Positions 1-10,169 of a stretch of DNA of 64,000 nucleotides are shown here, in pieces. How positions within the stretch are numbered: the first letter of the stretch is position 1; each line of letters starts with the position of its first letter. Both the position numbers and the translations under genes were made by a program. Source of the stretch: Chamaecyparis obtusa (Eukaryota; Streptophyta; Pinopsida; Cupressales; Cupressaceae); NCBI GenBank assembly GCA_027943335.1, contig BSBK01000869.1, positions 2,266,001-2,330,000 of the forward strand, read 5' to 3'. The notes under the pieces are model-generated. The model was given only the letters and a program-made list of their open reading frames with translations, was not told where the DNA came from and did not search any database.

Positions 1-1678
1 TTGATTGATTGGGAATTGATTTTTAAAAGTTAGTAATTTTGACCAGCTATTAGAACTTAAAAGTATTAGTTGGTTTGGCTTCTTGGTTGATTCGTCTTTC
101 ATATATGACTCATTCAATTAGTTAATGACAACTTTATGGAATTCAGATTTCTTTTTGGTTCAGGACTACATATTAAAACATTGAGGGTTTATATTTCTAT
201 TCCATGCTCTTCTAAATTTTACCCTATGATATGCTCTCTATAGGACATTTTGATCTCTCTCAGAATGATCTTTTATTCAAAATTGATAGGGAGTTATATT
301 AAGGGGGAGTAATTCTTGGATATCTCTACCCCTCTTAACATTCTTGATCTTATTCCATGATTCTATGATACATTTGATATGGATAGTTGGTTTCCTATCT
401 TCTCAGTGAGATGCCAGTGTTATGACACTCAATATATGGATTTGATCATTTGTTCTTGAACTCTTTTCTACTTTCTCATAATACTACAAACACTAGCTCT
501 TTTTCCAAGGTGTCATTATGATTGTACTGTGTTGCTACTAATACTATTGTGTTCTTGATCACAAAGCTAGTTCTTTGACCTACAAAACCTTGTGTTGACA
601 TTTTCTTGGAATAGAGAAAATAATGTTTGGTAACATGGTATTGTGATTTTCCTTCTATACTCTTATCATTTCAATATTTGTAAGGTGGTTGTGACCTACC
701 TTGTAGTTTATGTAATATTGTGCTCAAGTAACACATAGTTGATTCTAAGTTCTTTGGTACAACTAGTGAGATACACTGGTCCTTGGATCTTGATACCGGC
801 TTTCATTTTTTTGATCATGTGATACATTTGTTTCTTCAAATAGATATGCATTCAGATTTTAGAGAACTTTTTTTACAAGCATTTTTCTTAGAGTTTGTGA
901 CACATTGCATAATATTCTTGTTATTTATCATCATGTTTATATTCAATTTGATGATAGTATTCAATTTTAGCTATTTTTCATCCAGGTGTATTTCTTTTCA
1001 GTTCAATAGTATATCACTTAGTTTTGATGATTCCTTACAATTATTGACTATTTTTCCAGTTCTTATCCAACATTTTATGTCAGATAGAACTAATAGTTTT
1101 TGACATAGGTTATGCTACATTGGTTTGTGCTTGATCCATGTGATATCTTTGTTATACCAGTATTCATCTACACAAGCTATAAATTCTATTTGATATGCAT
1201 TCAAGTTTTGTTATAATTCACAATCATAGTATTGATAAAAAAAGATGATTATTTCAGCTACCCCCTACTTGATAGTTGTGATCAGATTTAGATCAGATGA
1301 TTGATAGATGTGATTAATGTTATACTTCTCTCTTTCAAGATTTCTTAATTTAGATATGTTCCATAAAGACCATTTGATTGTTACTTTCACCTATTGGTCT
1401 ACTATACTTCATGGAAAATAGAGCTACCTTTTAATCATATTATTTTTCATGTCTATATTTTTTGTATTTGATAGTTTATTGCTTTAGTTGCAGTTGCATC
1501 TCTTGGTTCATTGATGCTCTTTCTACAGGTTTATTGACTCCATGATGCTACATGATATATTAATTCCATTTATTTTAATTTATATGTGCATTATTCTTTA
1601 TTGTTCCTTTCTCCTTTGTCCTTGATGCAAATATGGGGAGAGGTTAGTGTTTTTGACAACAAGGACAAAGGGGGAGTT
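1..1678 (+). mobile_element. Decayed 3' internal region of a Copia-type LTR retrotransposon
   Basis: No supportable protein-coding frame. The stretch is T-rich and ends in a polypurine tract (AAAGGGGGAG, about 1667-1676) directly before a TG-starting sequence. That is the usual layout of the 3' end of Copia elements of the SIRE/Maximus type, where a long non-coding stretch separates RNase H from the 3' LTR. A similar AAGGGGGAG run is at 300-309. The short open frame at 783-1103 has the hydrophobic composition of translated T-rich DNA and matches nothing I recognise. Assignment rests on the polypurine tract and what follows it. Confidence 0.4.
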
Positions 1679-3384
1679 TGTAGATCCTCTCCATGTTGTC
1701 CTTGATGCCAAACACACTAACTGGTTAGTATGAGCATCACGATACTTGGTTGACTTCAATTATATAGTGGATATTTTCAAGATCATGAGACACTGCATTT
1801 GATTACTTGGTTTGTATAAGTCATTAGTGAGATGATCAGTTTGAGAATTACTTATGACATTCAGTTGATGGCATTAATCAACCTTGATTGCATTTCTCAC
1901 ATGGTACATTCATATTTTCAAGTTCAGTAGTATTACATTGATCATATAATGAATTTTTTTTATGGTGTTTGGTTAGTTCTTTGATTACTTGACATAATGA
2001 TCAACTTATTTGGATAAATTAGTGACTAAAAATAGGCATTACAAATCAATGGTTCAGATTGTTTGGTCATAATTTGAAACATGACTAATATATTATTCAT
2101 TTTCTTGATATATCTACAACATGATTGTACTTGATATTACATCATTCTGATATAGAACTTGTAAATGCATTTTTAATAGAAAAAGAAACTTGTCTCATCT
2201 TAATATTTACAAGAATTTGATAATTGTACTTTGCATTTGTCACTATAAGTGACTATTTCATGATATTTGAAATATTGGCCAAAACATATAATATATGTTA
2301 TATACAATAGAAAAATTCCTTGGATGGTTTCACTAATAAGATGAAAGTAAATCCCATCAACATTTTGTATGGCAATGTAGTAAAAAAAATACACATGTCC
2401 TTGTTATGTTTCAAAGTTTGTATCTCCATTTGAAAACCTAAGCTTGGTGAAGCTAAGGCACAACTTGAAAGAGTTAGGGCATAAGGCTGAGCAGTAATTA
2501 TATGGCGACAAATAGATTCTTGGTTGTTCCAACAGTTACAGGATAGATTGAGTGGTTTTTGTGGAAAGATTCTTGCATATTTCTGAATGGATATGAAAAG
2601 CACATCATGTGGAATTCTATTACAAGTGTCTTCTTCTCTTGTTCCTTGAGCCTTCGTTATTCTTTCTTGATCAATTTTGAGGGTATGTTTCTTTATTCAA
2701 ATCAATTTTGGGTTATCAAAATGTTACAAGTTTTAGGTTTGGGTTTTATGTGTGGTTGTGTTCATAATTTATAAACCCAACTTAGGGTTGTCTTCTTGAG
2801 ATGATGAAACCATTATTTCTATTTCTTCATTGCCCTTATAATTCATTCAAAGGAAGAATTGCTAAGAAAATAAAAGTGAAAAGATAAGGATTTTAATCCC
2901 CATTGAGAGAGGGAACACTATAATATTGTTCACGCTAAAAGGAATGTGCATACCAAAGGAGGAATGTTGTTTTCACATCGCTATTGGAAGACCATGGTCA
3001 AGAGGAAGATACACAGAGCTATTTGTTTGAAGTCAGTTGTTGAAGTCAGGGCAAAGAAGAGTCGTTTTAGTGAGCACCGAATACATAAGGAGTTAGTAGA
3101 CATAAGAGAGGAGAGGCTGCCAGTCAAAATCTTATTAAAAGCTTTTTAATTCTGTGTTGAAGGTGCTACAAATACCTAGAGGAAATTATAATTAAACTAA
3201 GTTTTGTTTAAGGAAACTATAAATTTGTATTCAAAATTAGTAGAGAATTGCAAGATTTGAAGACCACAAGAGAAGGCTATCACAGTAAGAGGTTATAGCC
3301 TATAAGATCAGAAGTTTGAAGAGCTTACATTGTAAAGAATGGCATCAAACAGTTTTCAATCTCTTATTCCAATATTTTTTTGGT
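1679..3384 (+). mobile_element. Probable Copia 3' LTR (right end not resolved)
   Basis: Begins TGTAGATCCTCTCCATG right after the polypurine tract, followed by TTGTCCTTGATGCCAAACAC. This closely resembles known SIRE-type LTR starts of the form TGT..ATCC..TGTTGTC.TTGATG. No clean CA end or 5-bp duplication was found before the foldback element inserted at 3397, so the right limit is nominal. The small open frames inside (2200-2394, 2298-2603, 2559-2774, 2946-3149) have no recognisable domains and I do not call them genes. Confidence 0.35.
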
Positions 3385-3396
3385 AAGAATTATGAT
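3385..3396. repeat. Left target-site duplication of foldback element A
   Basis: The 12-mer AAGAATTATGAT is repeated exactly at 3828-3839 on the other side of the element. A 12-bp duplication is too long for an LTR element (4-6 bp) or most DNA transposons, and fits target-primed retrotransposition. Confidence 0.75.
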
Positions 3397-3827
3397 TGTG
3401 ATATTGCTATCAGGATTCAACTATGTAGTTTTTTTTGAGTCAAACTCATTGACCCATGATTCATGAGTAGTGGTTCAACATGAACCCATCTCTCATGAGA
3501 ATGAATGGAGCACTTAGCACTCATTGGATCTAGGTGATGCTCATAGAGGTGAAGCACTAGGACTTCTCGAGAGGTCACCCATCCCAGTACTACTCCAGCT
3601 TGAGTGCGCTTAACTACGGAGTTTCCTCCATGGTTAAACCCACTATGCTTGCACCACTACTCATGAATCATGGGTCAATGAGTTTGACTCATGAGAGATG
3701 GGTTCATGTTAAACCACTACTCATGAATCATGGGTCAATGATTTTGACTCAAAAAAAACTACACAATTGAATCCTGATAGCAATATCACAATTTGACTTG
3801 CTGTGGAAAATATCTCCTACTTATCAA
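3397..3827 (+). mobile_element. Foldback element A carrying a 5S rRNA-like cargo
   Basis: A 431-bp insertion bounded by the 12-bp duplication. It starts TGTGATATTGCTATCAGGAT and ends ATCTCCTACTTATCA(A). The left arm (3397 to about 3500) is repeated inverted at about 3690-3790 with few mismatches, and part of the arm (ACTCATGAATCATGGGTCAA) occurs twice on the right. The middle holds an antisense 5S rRNA-like sequence (3549-3655). After the right arm comes a unique tail containing TGTGGAAAATATCTCC. The same start, tail and cargo-flanking sequence recur at 48667-48831; the arm and tail motif recur in the element at 15666-15870. The 10-13-bp duplications suggest a SINE-like or Penelope-like retroelement. 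Class is inference. Confidence 0.6.
3549..3655 (-). pseudogene. 5S rRNA-like sequence (5S pseudogene or 5S-derived retroelement head)
   Basis: On the minus strand the segment reads as a degenerate plant 5S rRNA. The 3' half is best kept: the internal control region AGTAGTACTGGGATGGGTGA differs from the plant 5S sequence by about one base, and CTCCGTAGTTAAGCG matches apart from one base. The 5' part and stem I are degenerate, and the length (about 107 nt) is below the usual 119-120 nt. It is embedded in foldback element A, not in a 5S tandem array, so it is not a functional rRNA gene. Intact Box C-like sequence means an RNA polymerase III internal promoter could survive. Cassandra-type TRIM elements also carry 5S sequence, but the long target duplication argues against that class. 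Confidence 0.75.
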
Positions 3828-3839
3828 AAGAATTATGAT
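3828..3839. repeat. Right target-site duplication of foldback element A
   Basis: AAGAATTATGAT, identical to 3385-3396. Confidence 0.75.
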
Positions 3840-5642
3840 AATTCAGCTTTTAGAATGAAATTGACATTTGATTAAGGATAAGAGGCATGATGATGATGAT
3901 GAGATTGTTGATAGATAGAAGAGGTGATGTGAAGATGATGTGGAAAGATTTACTTGGAGATAAACTTGACAAAAATGTTTTTGATGTACTTGAAATGTTT
4001 TTGTTTTTTTTTTTGTTTTTTTTTTTAGTTTTTTTGGACTTTAGTTTTTTGTTTTTTTTTTGGTTTTCAAATTTTATATTTTTTTTTTGGATTTTTGAAA
4101 TTTTATGATGTTTTTGGATTTTTGAATTTAAAAATGCAAAACACACTATTCAAAAGAAAAAATTTCTAAGGTTCAATTTGGTTGATGTGTCCCTTTTTTG
4201 TTTCAAGTGTGGAAGGTTTAAACATTCAAACATATCAAACACACCAACAACCTATTCAAGTTCCAGCTAGGATATACAAGATCAAATAAGGGATGTCCTC
4301 AATATATGCAAGGTATGTTAGGCCCAAATTTGGAGATGAAAGAGAATAATGCAAAATAGCTAGATGGTAACACACGTCTCCACTTTCACTTCCCAAGAGT
4401 ATAAATTTCTTTGGGGATTAGCAAAGAATGCCAAGATTCTTCTTCCAAGAGAGGTGTCTTTGGACTCACCTCCTAATATTTATACTCTGTCAAAACATGA
4501 GAGTTGAGGTCGTCCCTTAAGGTGATCAAATCCCTAAGCAGGCCTCATAAAAATAATGAAGAAAGATCCCTTATTTATGTTCTCCTCAAATTCATTAACA
4601 AGGATGCAAGTAGAAAACATAAATAAGAAAATCTTGAGGATTAAAAGACAAAGGGGTTCATTTTAAGCCCAAATCAAAATGTGAATGATTAATTTTAAGC
4701 CCCTTTCTTCAATGTGACGAAGACACACCAAACAAGTTAACCAAAAGAAAGAAATGATTTTATGATGAAAAAGAAGACAATTATCACTTTTTACAATGTA
4801 AATAAGAAGGTTTGGAATATGTGCACCTTGATTTTACGCTTTCAAATTTTATTTTATTTTATGCTCCTTTGACCTAGTATGATGAGCTCCAAGTTGTGCA
4901 AAAATGATCAAAAAAATATGATTTTCAGACTGAGACATATTTTTATCATCCCACACCTGCAATAAAAATTTCACAGAAAAAGTCCAAGTCGTTTGTAAGA
5001 TATGATCATATATTTCAAAACCATAGGGTTTTATCTTCAACTCAACCTACACAAGGATTAGACTTGAAGAACTTGAAAAAAACAACAATACAAGGTTTAA
5101 AAGTGTAGATCTAATAGGGACAAGAGTTTGTCCCATCAGGCGTGCCAAAATGTATGCAATGAAAATCCCTACAACTGCACCACAAATCAAAGCATGTAAA
5201 CATAATAAATATGAAGCATTTAAGTTAAACTAAACATGCTAAATAACTTTTAATGCAACTAAATTTCCACTACAACCTCCAATGAGCTAAAACAAGGGCA
5301 CCCAAAACCTTGTTTGATTTTCTCTTAGAGATTTTGGTGGGTGTTCTCTCCCAACACAATACAATAAATCTCACTATGATTGATGAGTGAATAATTGAGA
5401 AAAAGTATAAATGATTTGCCCCAAATCTTCACAAGATGTTGATTCAAATACAATATCTATGATAAAGAATAAAAATTCAAGAGATGAACAAACTAGATTC
5501 AAATAAAAGTTAAACTAAGAATGATAAACTATAACTGATTGAATATCTTGAGGGAGAGTTCGACAGCTGATTGGATATTTGAAAGGAAGTGATTGATGAT
5601 CACCAAGCTACTAATGTGTATTTGATACATTAAATTAGTTAA
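3840..5642. other. Intergenic repeat-derived DNA, no gene
   Basis: Contains a long G/T-biased low-complexity run (about 3995-4115: poly-T blocks broken by G). It gives open frames on both strands (3850-4146 minus, Lys/Asn-rich; 3887-4108 plus, Phe/Leu-rich) that are composition artefacts. The remainder shows no coding signal, structured RNA or clear element boundary. TCCCATCAGGCGTGCC near 5130 may be a scrap of a retroelement leader. Confidence 0.5.
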
Positions 5643-7038
5643 TGTATTGTCATTGATGTCAACTAGTTTTGACTATACTTATCATGATGGTTACAAACAT
5701 CTTAAGAAGGAAATAATGGTGAAGGAATGAGATATCTACATGAAGATGAGATGGATGAGAAAGATATGGATATGTTATTCATTGGGTAACTTATTGGTGA
5801 GGCTATAGAATTATGTTAGTGATTTGATTGTATTACATGAATCTATTATGGATTGAAGATAAAAAATGAGCAAGTTTATGTGGTCAGTAAATGAAGAATT
5901 CAGTATACACTGAGCAAGTGTAGTGTATACCAAGTACAATTTCAACCAAGCTAGTTATCACTGACGCATTATGGTATTGACCGAGTGAAAGAGATAAATG
6001 GAATTTATGAGTGTCAACTAAAGATGATGAGCTAGACAATTTTTGATGATTCTGAGGTAAAATATAATGTTTTTTATGATGATCAAATGGCTGACAAAAT
6101 TCAAGGATGATCAGATGAAGGATAATGCAATGTGTTAATGACACAACTGTTGAGGAAGGTTAAAGCGGAAAAACCAACAGTGAAGATTAAGAGGCAAAAT
6201 CAATGAATGGAAATAAAATAGTTTATAATGTCTATATAAAGAGACAAGAGATTCATTATTGAGTTTGTTGTAGGATAATTTGTGTGTAAGGATTGAATTC
6301 ATGCGTAGATGATCAAACTGGTTGAAGATAGAACCGAGCAATTCTGCAAAGAACATCGAGCATCAAAGAAAGCAATTACTGAGAAAAATAGAGTTGAAGG
6401 AAACAAAGAGATTGAATTGATTATTGATCAGAGGTATTTTTGAGCTTAGCATATATCTAAAAATATGCAAAACAAGTTGTATTTGAATCAAATCATTACT
6501 GTAATAGTTTAACCATTTCTAAAAATAAATCTCTTAACTGAGTGGGACTTAATAGTCTTTATATTTCAATATGAAATTCAATGAATTTTTATTGTTTTCT
6601 TGTTGACCCTATAGTCAATGTTTGGTCAAGGGAGAACTATTAGTGATAAATCATCTAATTAGGTTACACCTTATAGTGTGTTTTGTAACCTTTAACAGGG
6701 TTGACTCTTAACCGAGCTCACTTCTAAAGAGAGAATTATTTTGGGTTACCAGTCCCAGGTGGTTTTTCCCCTAATAGGGTTTCCACATTAAAAATCAAAA
6801 TGTTATATGTGTATGGATGCGGTGAATTGTTATTTTACATTACACATTACTATAACTAGATTGATTAGTAAATACACTAGTTAATTTATTGCTAATCAGT
6901 AGATGAACAAAAAGGTACAGTTGATATATTATCGAGTTGATTAAATTGTTTCAAAGATTTTTTTATACATCAGGGAGAGTTTGGGACTATAGAATAACTG
7001 GACTTAACTGATTCACCCCCCCTCTCAGTTATCTAACA
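5643..7038 (+). mobile_element. Copia (SIRE-like) LTR, about 1.4 kb
   Basis: Starts near TGTATTGTCATTGATGTCAA, the usual opening of this LTR family. It ends GATTCACCCCCC-CTCTCAGTT-ATCTAACA, matching the end of the LTR at 19630-20834 and, in looser form, the end of the minus-strand Copia LTR at 24962. It contains several ACCGAGCA-type motifs and the short AACTGAGTGG / AACCGAGC repeats that recur in the sister LTRs. The exact left base is uncertain because no target duplication was found. Confidence 0.5.
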
Positions 7039-7049
7039 GTTCATACTCT

Positions 7050-7600
7050 GAGTGAGTCTAGAAAATAGTGTGATGAAAATAGGTCTGAGATTAACTTTGA
7101 GGGATAACTTATTACTACTCTTGATGAGGTTAAAAACCTCAAAAATATGAAACATAAATTATTAAAACAACTCATAGAAGAAAGAATTCTTAAGACTAAG
7201 ACTCTTCTTTCTCTTGAGAATGTGGAAAAACTAATCAAAGAGTGTAAAGATCAACTGAAAGAAGTCAAGGGAAAAGAAGAAGAGGCCAAGAAAATAGAAG
7301 AAGCAACTAAAACAAAATTTGAAATTAAAACTATTGAGTACCAAAAACTTGAAGAAGTAATGGAAATCTTGAGATAAGATTTTGAAAACATCAAGATGAA
7401 AAAATTTATGGAAGGGATAAATGCATTAAATGATATGTTGTGTAATCAGAAAGGTTACAAAGATCTATTAGGTTTAGGATTTTAAAAATGAGAAAGCTTT
7501 GATGTTCAAAATGAGCCCAACCATGAGTTAGTGTTTGCTACGGCAGATAGAAAGAAATTCACAGTCAAACAAATTCTAGGGAAGAATTTAGACTTGAATT
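7050..7600 (+). pseudogene. Fragment of a Copia Gag C-terminal region (coiled coil)
   Basis: Directly after the LTR, an open stretch (best part 7147-7374) encodes a Lys/Glu-rich heptad-like protein. Past a TAA at 7375-7377 the same frame continues with LNDMLCNQKGYKDLLGLGF. That resembles the LxxML..Q....DKxGLG(F/Y) block at the end of the coiled-coil spacer in SIRE-type Copia Gag, just before the protease. Further stops follow. The N-terminal Gag, protease and all of pol are missing, so this is an internally deleted remnant. Assignment rests on the motif and position next to the LTR. Confidence 0.45.
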
Positions 7601-8466
7601 GACAATTGTGTGTGTGTGAATTGTTATACATGTTATCCTACAATGCACCACTTCAATAAGACATTATATTGTTAGTACATAAAGCAAATGAAAGATCAAA
7701 GATACTAAAAAATTCATCCTATTGCTCCCTGACCAGCAAGAGTATGATTAAAATCTAATTTTCTCTCAGCCTTAGACTCTAAGCAATGACAATTCACTAC
7801 TAGAATGAAAGATTTAATAATTTGAAACTAAGAAACATGAGAAAGTAAGAAATGCCATTAATTATTTACTAATTAAGCTATGAAATGAAGTGTGAACTAA
7901 TTAGCTAGGAAATCAAAATAGCATCATGTATGTATGAATGCAATTAACTATATCTTTTGTGAGTTTAAAATTATTCTTTTATAGAACTTTATTGAATTCA
8001 ACGGTTGAGATGCAATTTAAGAAGAGTGGTTGAGATGCATCCTCACTTGATCCATGTGGCTCACTTCTCATTGGCTGATTTTGTCCTTGTTGTCCCTTGA
8101 GAGGTGACATGTAATTTGAGTCCTTTTATTAATTTGTTTTAATTAATTAATTTATCCATGCATTTAATAAGATTGATTTAATTAATTAGGCGTAGAGGTA
8201 ATTAATGTGATTTATTGATCAATTAATGATGATTAAATGCTTGATTTAGGAATTTATTAATTTTACCAAATTATGTTAATAATAAAAAATCAAATTAACA
8301 TAATCAAGAGATTACTCTAAATTAGGGAAAATAGGGCCTTTGGTTGTATTAGCCTGATTTTGGGTGATTACATTTTCCACTCTTTGAATTTATTTGCAAA
8401 TAACATAGGGATTCATAGAAAATTGATTTAGCAAAGTGATTTGGTAGGAACTAATAGATTCAAGGA

Positions 8467-8580
8467 GATTTAGAGAGTAGCAAGAACCACTCTAAATTCA
8501 AACGATTTAGAGAGCAGTAGAAAGAACTACTCTGAATTTGCAATATTTAGATAGCAGTATGGACTACTCTAAGTTTGAGA
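8467..8580 (+). repeat. Three tandem hairpin units (~37-40 bp)
   Basis: Units start near 8467, 8504 and 8544. Each runs from TTTAGAKAG to an inverted CTCT(A/G)A(A/G), for example TTTAGAGAGTAG ... CACTCTAAA and GCAGTAG ... CTACTCTGAA. Each can fold into its own short stem-loop. Function unknown. Confidence 0.55.
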
Positions 8581-9065
8581 ATTCCAAGCTTGATCGAACA
8601 AAATTCCTCCATACCGACTCTAAGACTAATCGAATGAATATCGATAACATTAATCAATATATCTAGTTTGATCTGATGTGCAAAAATTGAATATGAAAGA
8701 CCGTGATGATGACAAATAACCAATTCGATATGAAGTGACAAAATTGATTAATGTAAGAAAGATTTGATTTAGGCACAGATAATAAACTTGATCTGAAGTT
8801 AATTACCCAATAGTTTTGACTTGATTGAAGATAACTTTCATGCCCCTGGTGTTAAAGATTTGATTGACTTTGAACCTGTGATCGAATTTGAAATTAATCA
8901 ATTTAGGTATGATTATGCCCCCTCGAGACTGAAATCGAAATAGAAATTTGATAAAATCTGTGTATTCAAGCATTTAGGAAAATATTTAATTGATTAAATG
9001 AGTCTGGATGAAGTATAAATCATTTATAATATGTCAAAATTTAATTAGGATCAATTTTAGTGTTA

Positions 9066-9430
9066 AAAGAACATTGTTTGACAAATTTTGACCATTAAAA
9101 GATGAGATTTGACCAAGTTTGACTAATGTTTGACCAATATCCTCAAGTACAAACTCAATGTGTAAGTGAGAAAACCACTTCATGTAGCTTCTAATAAGCT
9201 TTTGCCCATCATTTTATGCTCTATTGAGTACTCATAACCTATATTTGACTTACAATTTAGTGCATGTTGACTTTCATTGACTGTCTCTTTGAATAATAAT
9301 CATTATTGCATGCTTATGCCATGTTTGTGCTGCCATTTCTTCTCATTCTATCCTTGTTCAACTATAGTTTGACCATAGTTGACCTTTACTTTCCTAGGTT
9401 GACTTTTCTTTGTAACTTCATTTTGACTGT
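9066..9430 (+). promoter_or_regulatory. Cluster of W-box core motifs (TTGAC[CT])
   Basis: About a dozen TTGAC occurrences, nearly all followed by C or T, lie within some 370 bp on the plus strand. WRKY transcription factors bind TTGAC[CT], and W-boxes drive stress-induced transcription of some plant LTR retrotransposons. Motif density is read directly; WRKY responsiveness is inference. Confidence 0.4.
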
Positions 9431-9783
9431 GTTTAAGTGATATAAATCACCTATTTTGATTTTGATTCTGATTTGAAGCTCCTGTGACATCTTGCTAGAA
9501 AAGTGCCCTAGGTCATTAGGGTCCCCCAGAGGCTTAAATAGGGCCAAAAGGGTCATTTTACTATTCATTTTCACTCTTAACATTTGGTAATTTCTGGTTG
9601 GAAAAAAGGTGGTTCCAGTTGAGCAATATCATTTTGAGCTTGCGAGGAGTCACTATCAACCGACGCACTATGCGGCTCCGGTGAGTACCCGATAATGCTT
9701 CTTGTCAATATCTATTTTTGAATGTTTACTGCATCTCAATATTTTTAGGGCTAGTTTAGGTTAGGGTCGCACCTAGTAAACAT

Positions 9784-10035
9784 GGTTGTATTAGGTCAAA
9801 CTTGTGTTGCATCTGATTTTCAGCTAAATTCTAGATCGCATCTAGTAAGTTCTGGATCACACCCTATTGTGTCACATCCAATTATTTTGGCCACTTTTTT
9901 AAATGCTTTTTCCAGTTTGTCATATCTGGTAAAAATAGAGTCACATCCAGATTCTAGATCACAACCCATAGATCCTAGATCACATCCCGGATGTGAAGGA
10001 TCGCATCTCATATATCTTGTATTGCATCTAGGGAT
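9784..10035 (+). repeat. Degenerate short-motif array (GATCGCATC / GATCACATC)
   Basis: Irregularly spaced variants of a GATC(G/A)CATC core, often paired with TTCTAGATC or CTAGTAAG, recur about ten times between the putative LTR and the PMD frame. Open frames on both strands here (9782-10129 plus, 9820-10062 minus) consist only of translated motif copies. A comparable array with a different core (TATCGCC) occupies the leader of the Gypsy element at 61640-61860 and 63240-63800. Confidence 0.5.
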
Positions 10036-10169
10036 CATGATCATTTTTGGTTTTCTGTACAAAATTTCTTCAATTTATCTTATCTGTCTGACTTATCTAG
10101 CCATTTTTTCTTCTTTGATGCTAACATAGTGTAATTTTCCTGGTTGTAGTCTCATTTTAGCATCATTTC

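Larger units (their letters stand above)
7601..9620 (+). mobile_element. Non-coding region, probably the LTR or promoter of the element carrying the PMD frame
   Basis: No gene. From the left it holds AT-rich DNA, a triple hairpin repeat (8467-8580), a dense cluster of TTGAC motifs (9066-9430), and a weak TATA-like TTAAATA at 9534-9540. A motif-rich leader and the PMD reading frame follow. The order (W-box-rich upstream region, TATA-like box, leader, coding frame) is what a 5' LTR and leader would give, but I could not identify LTR ends or a primer-binding site. Confidence 0.3.

Noticed and set aside
3397..3827. Cassandra TRIM (5S-bearing LTR element)
   Set aside because: No LTR pair, primer-binding site or 5-bp duplication; the 12-bp duplication and inverted arms point elsewhere, though a link cannot be excluded.
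3850..4146. Overlapping Lys-rich and Phe-rich open frames on opposite strands
   Set aside because: They translate a poly-T/G low-complexity tract; no domain, no codon signal.
9784..10035. CRISPR-like array
   Set aside because: Motifs are short, irregular and degenerate, in a plant nuclear context; there are no regular repeats and spacers.
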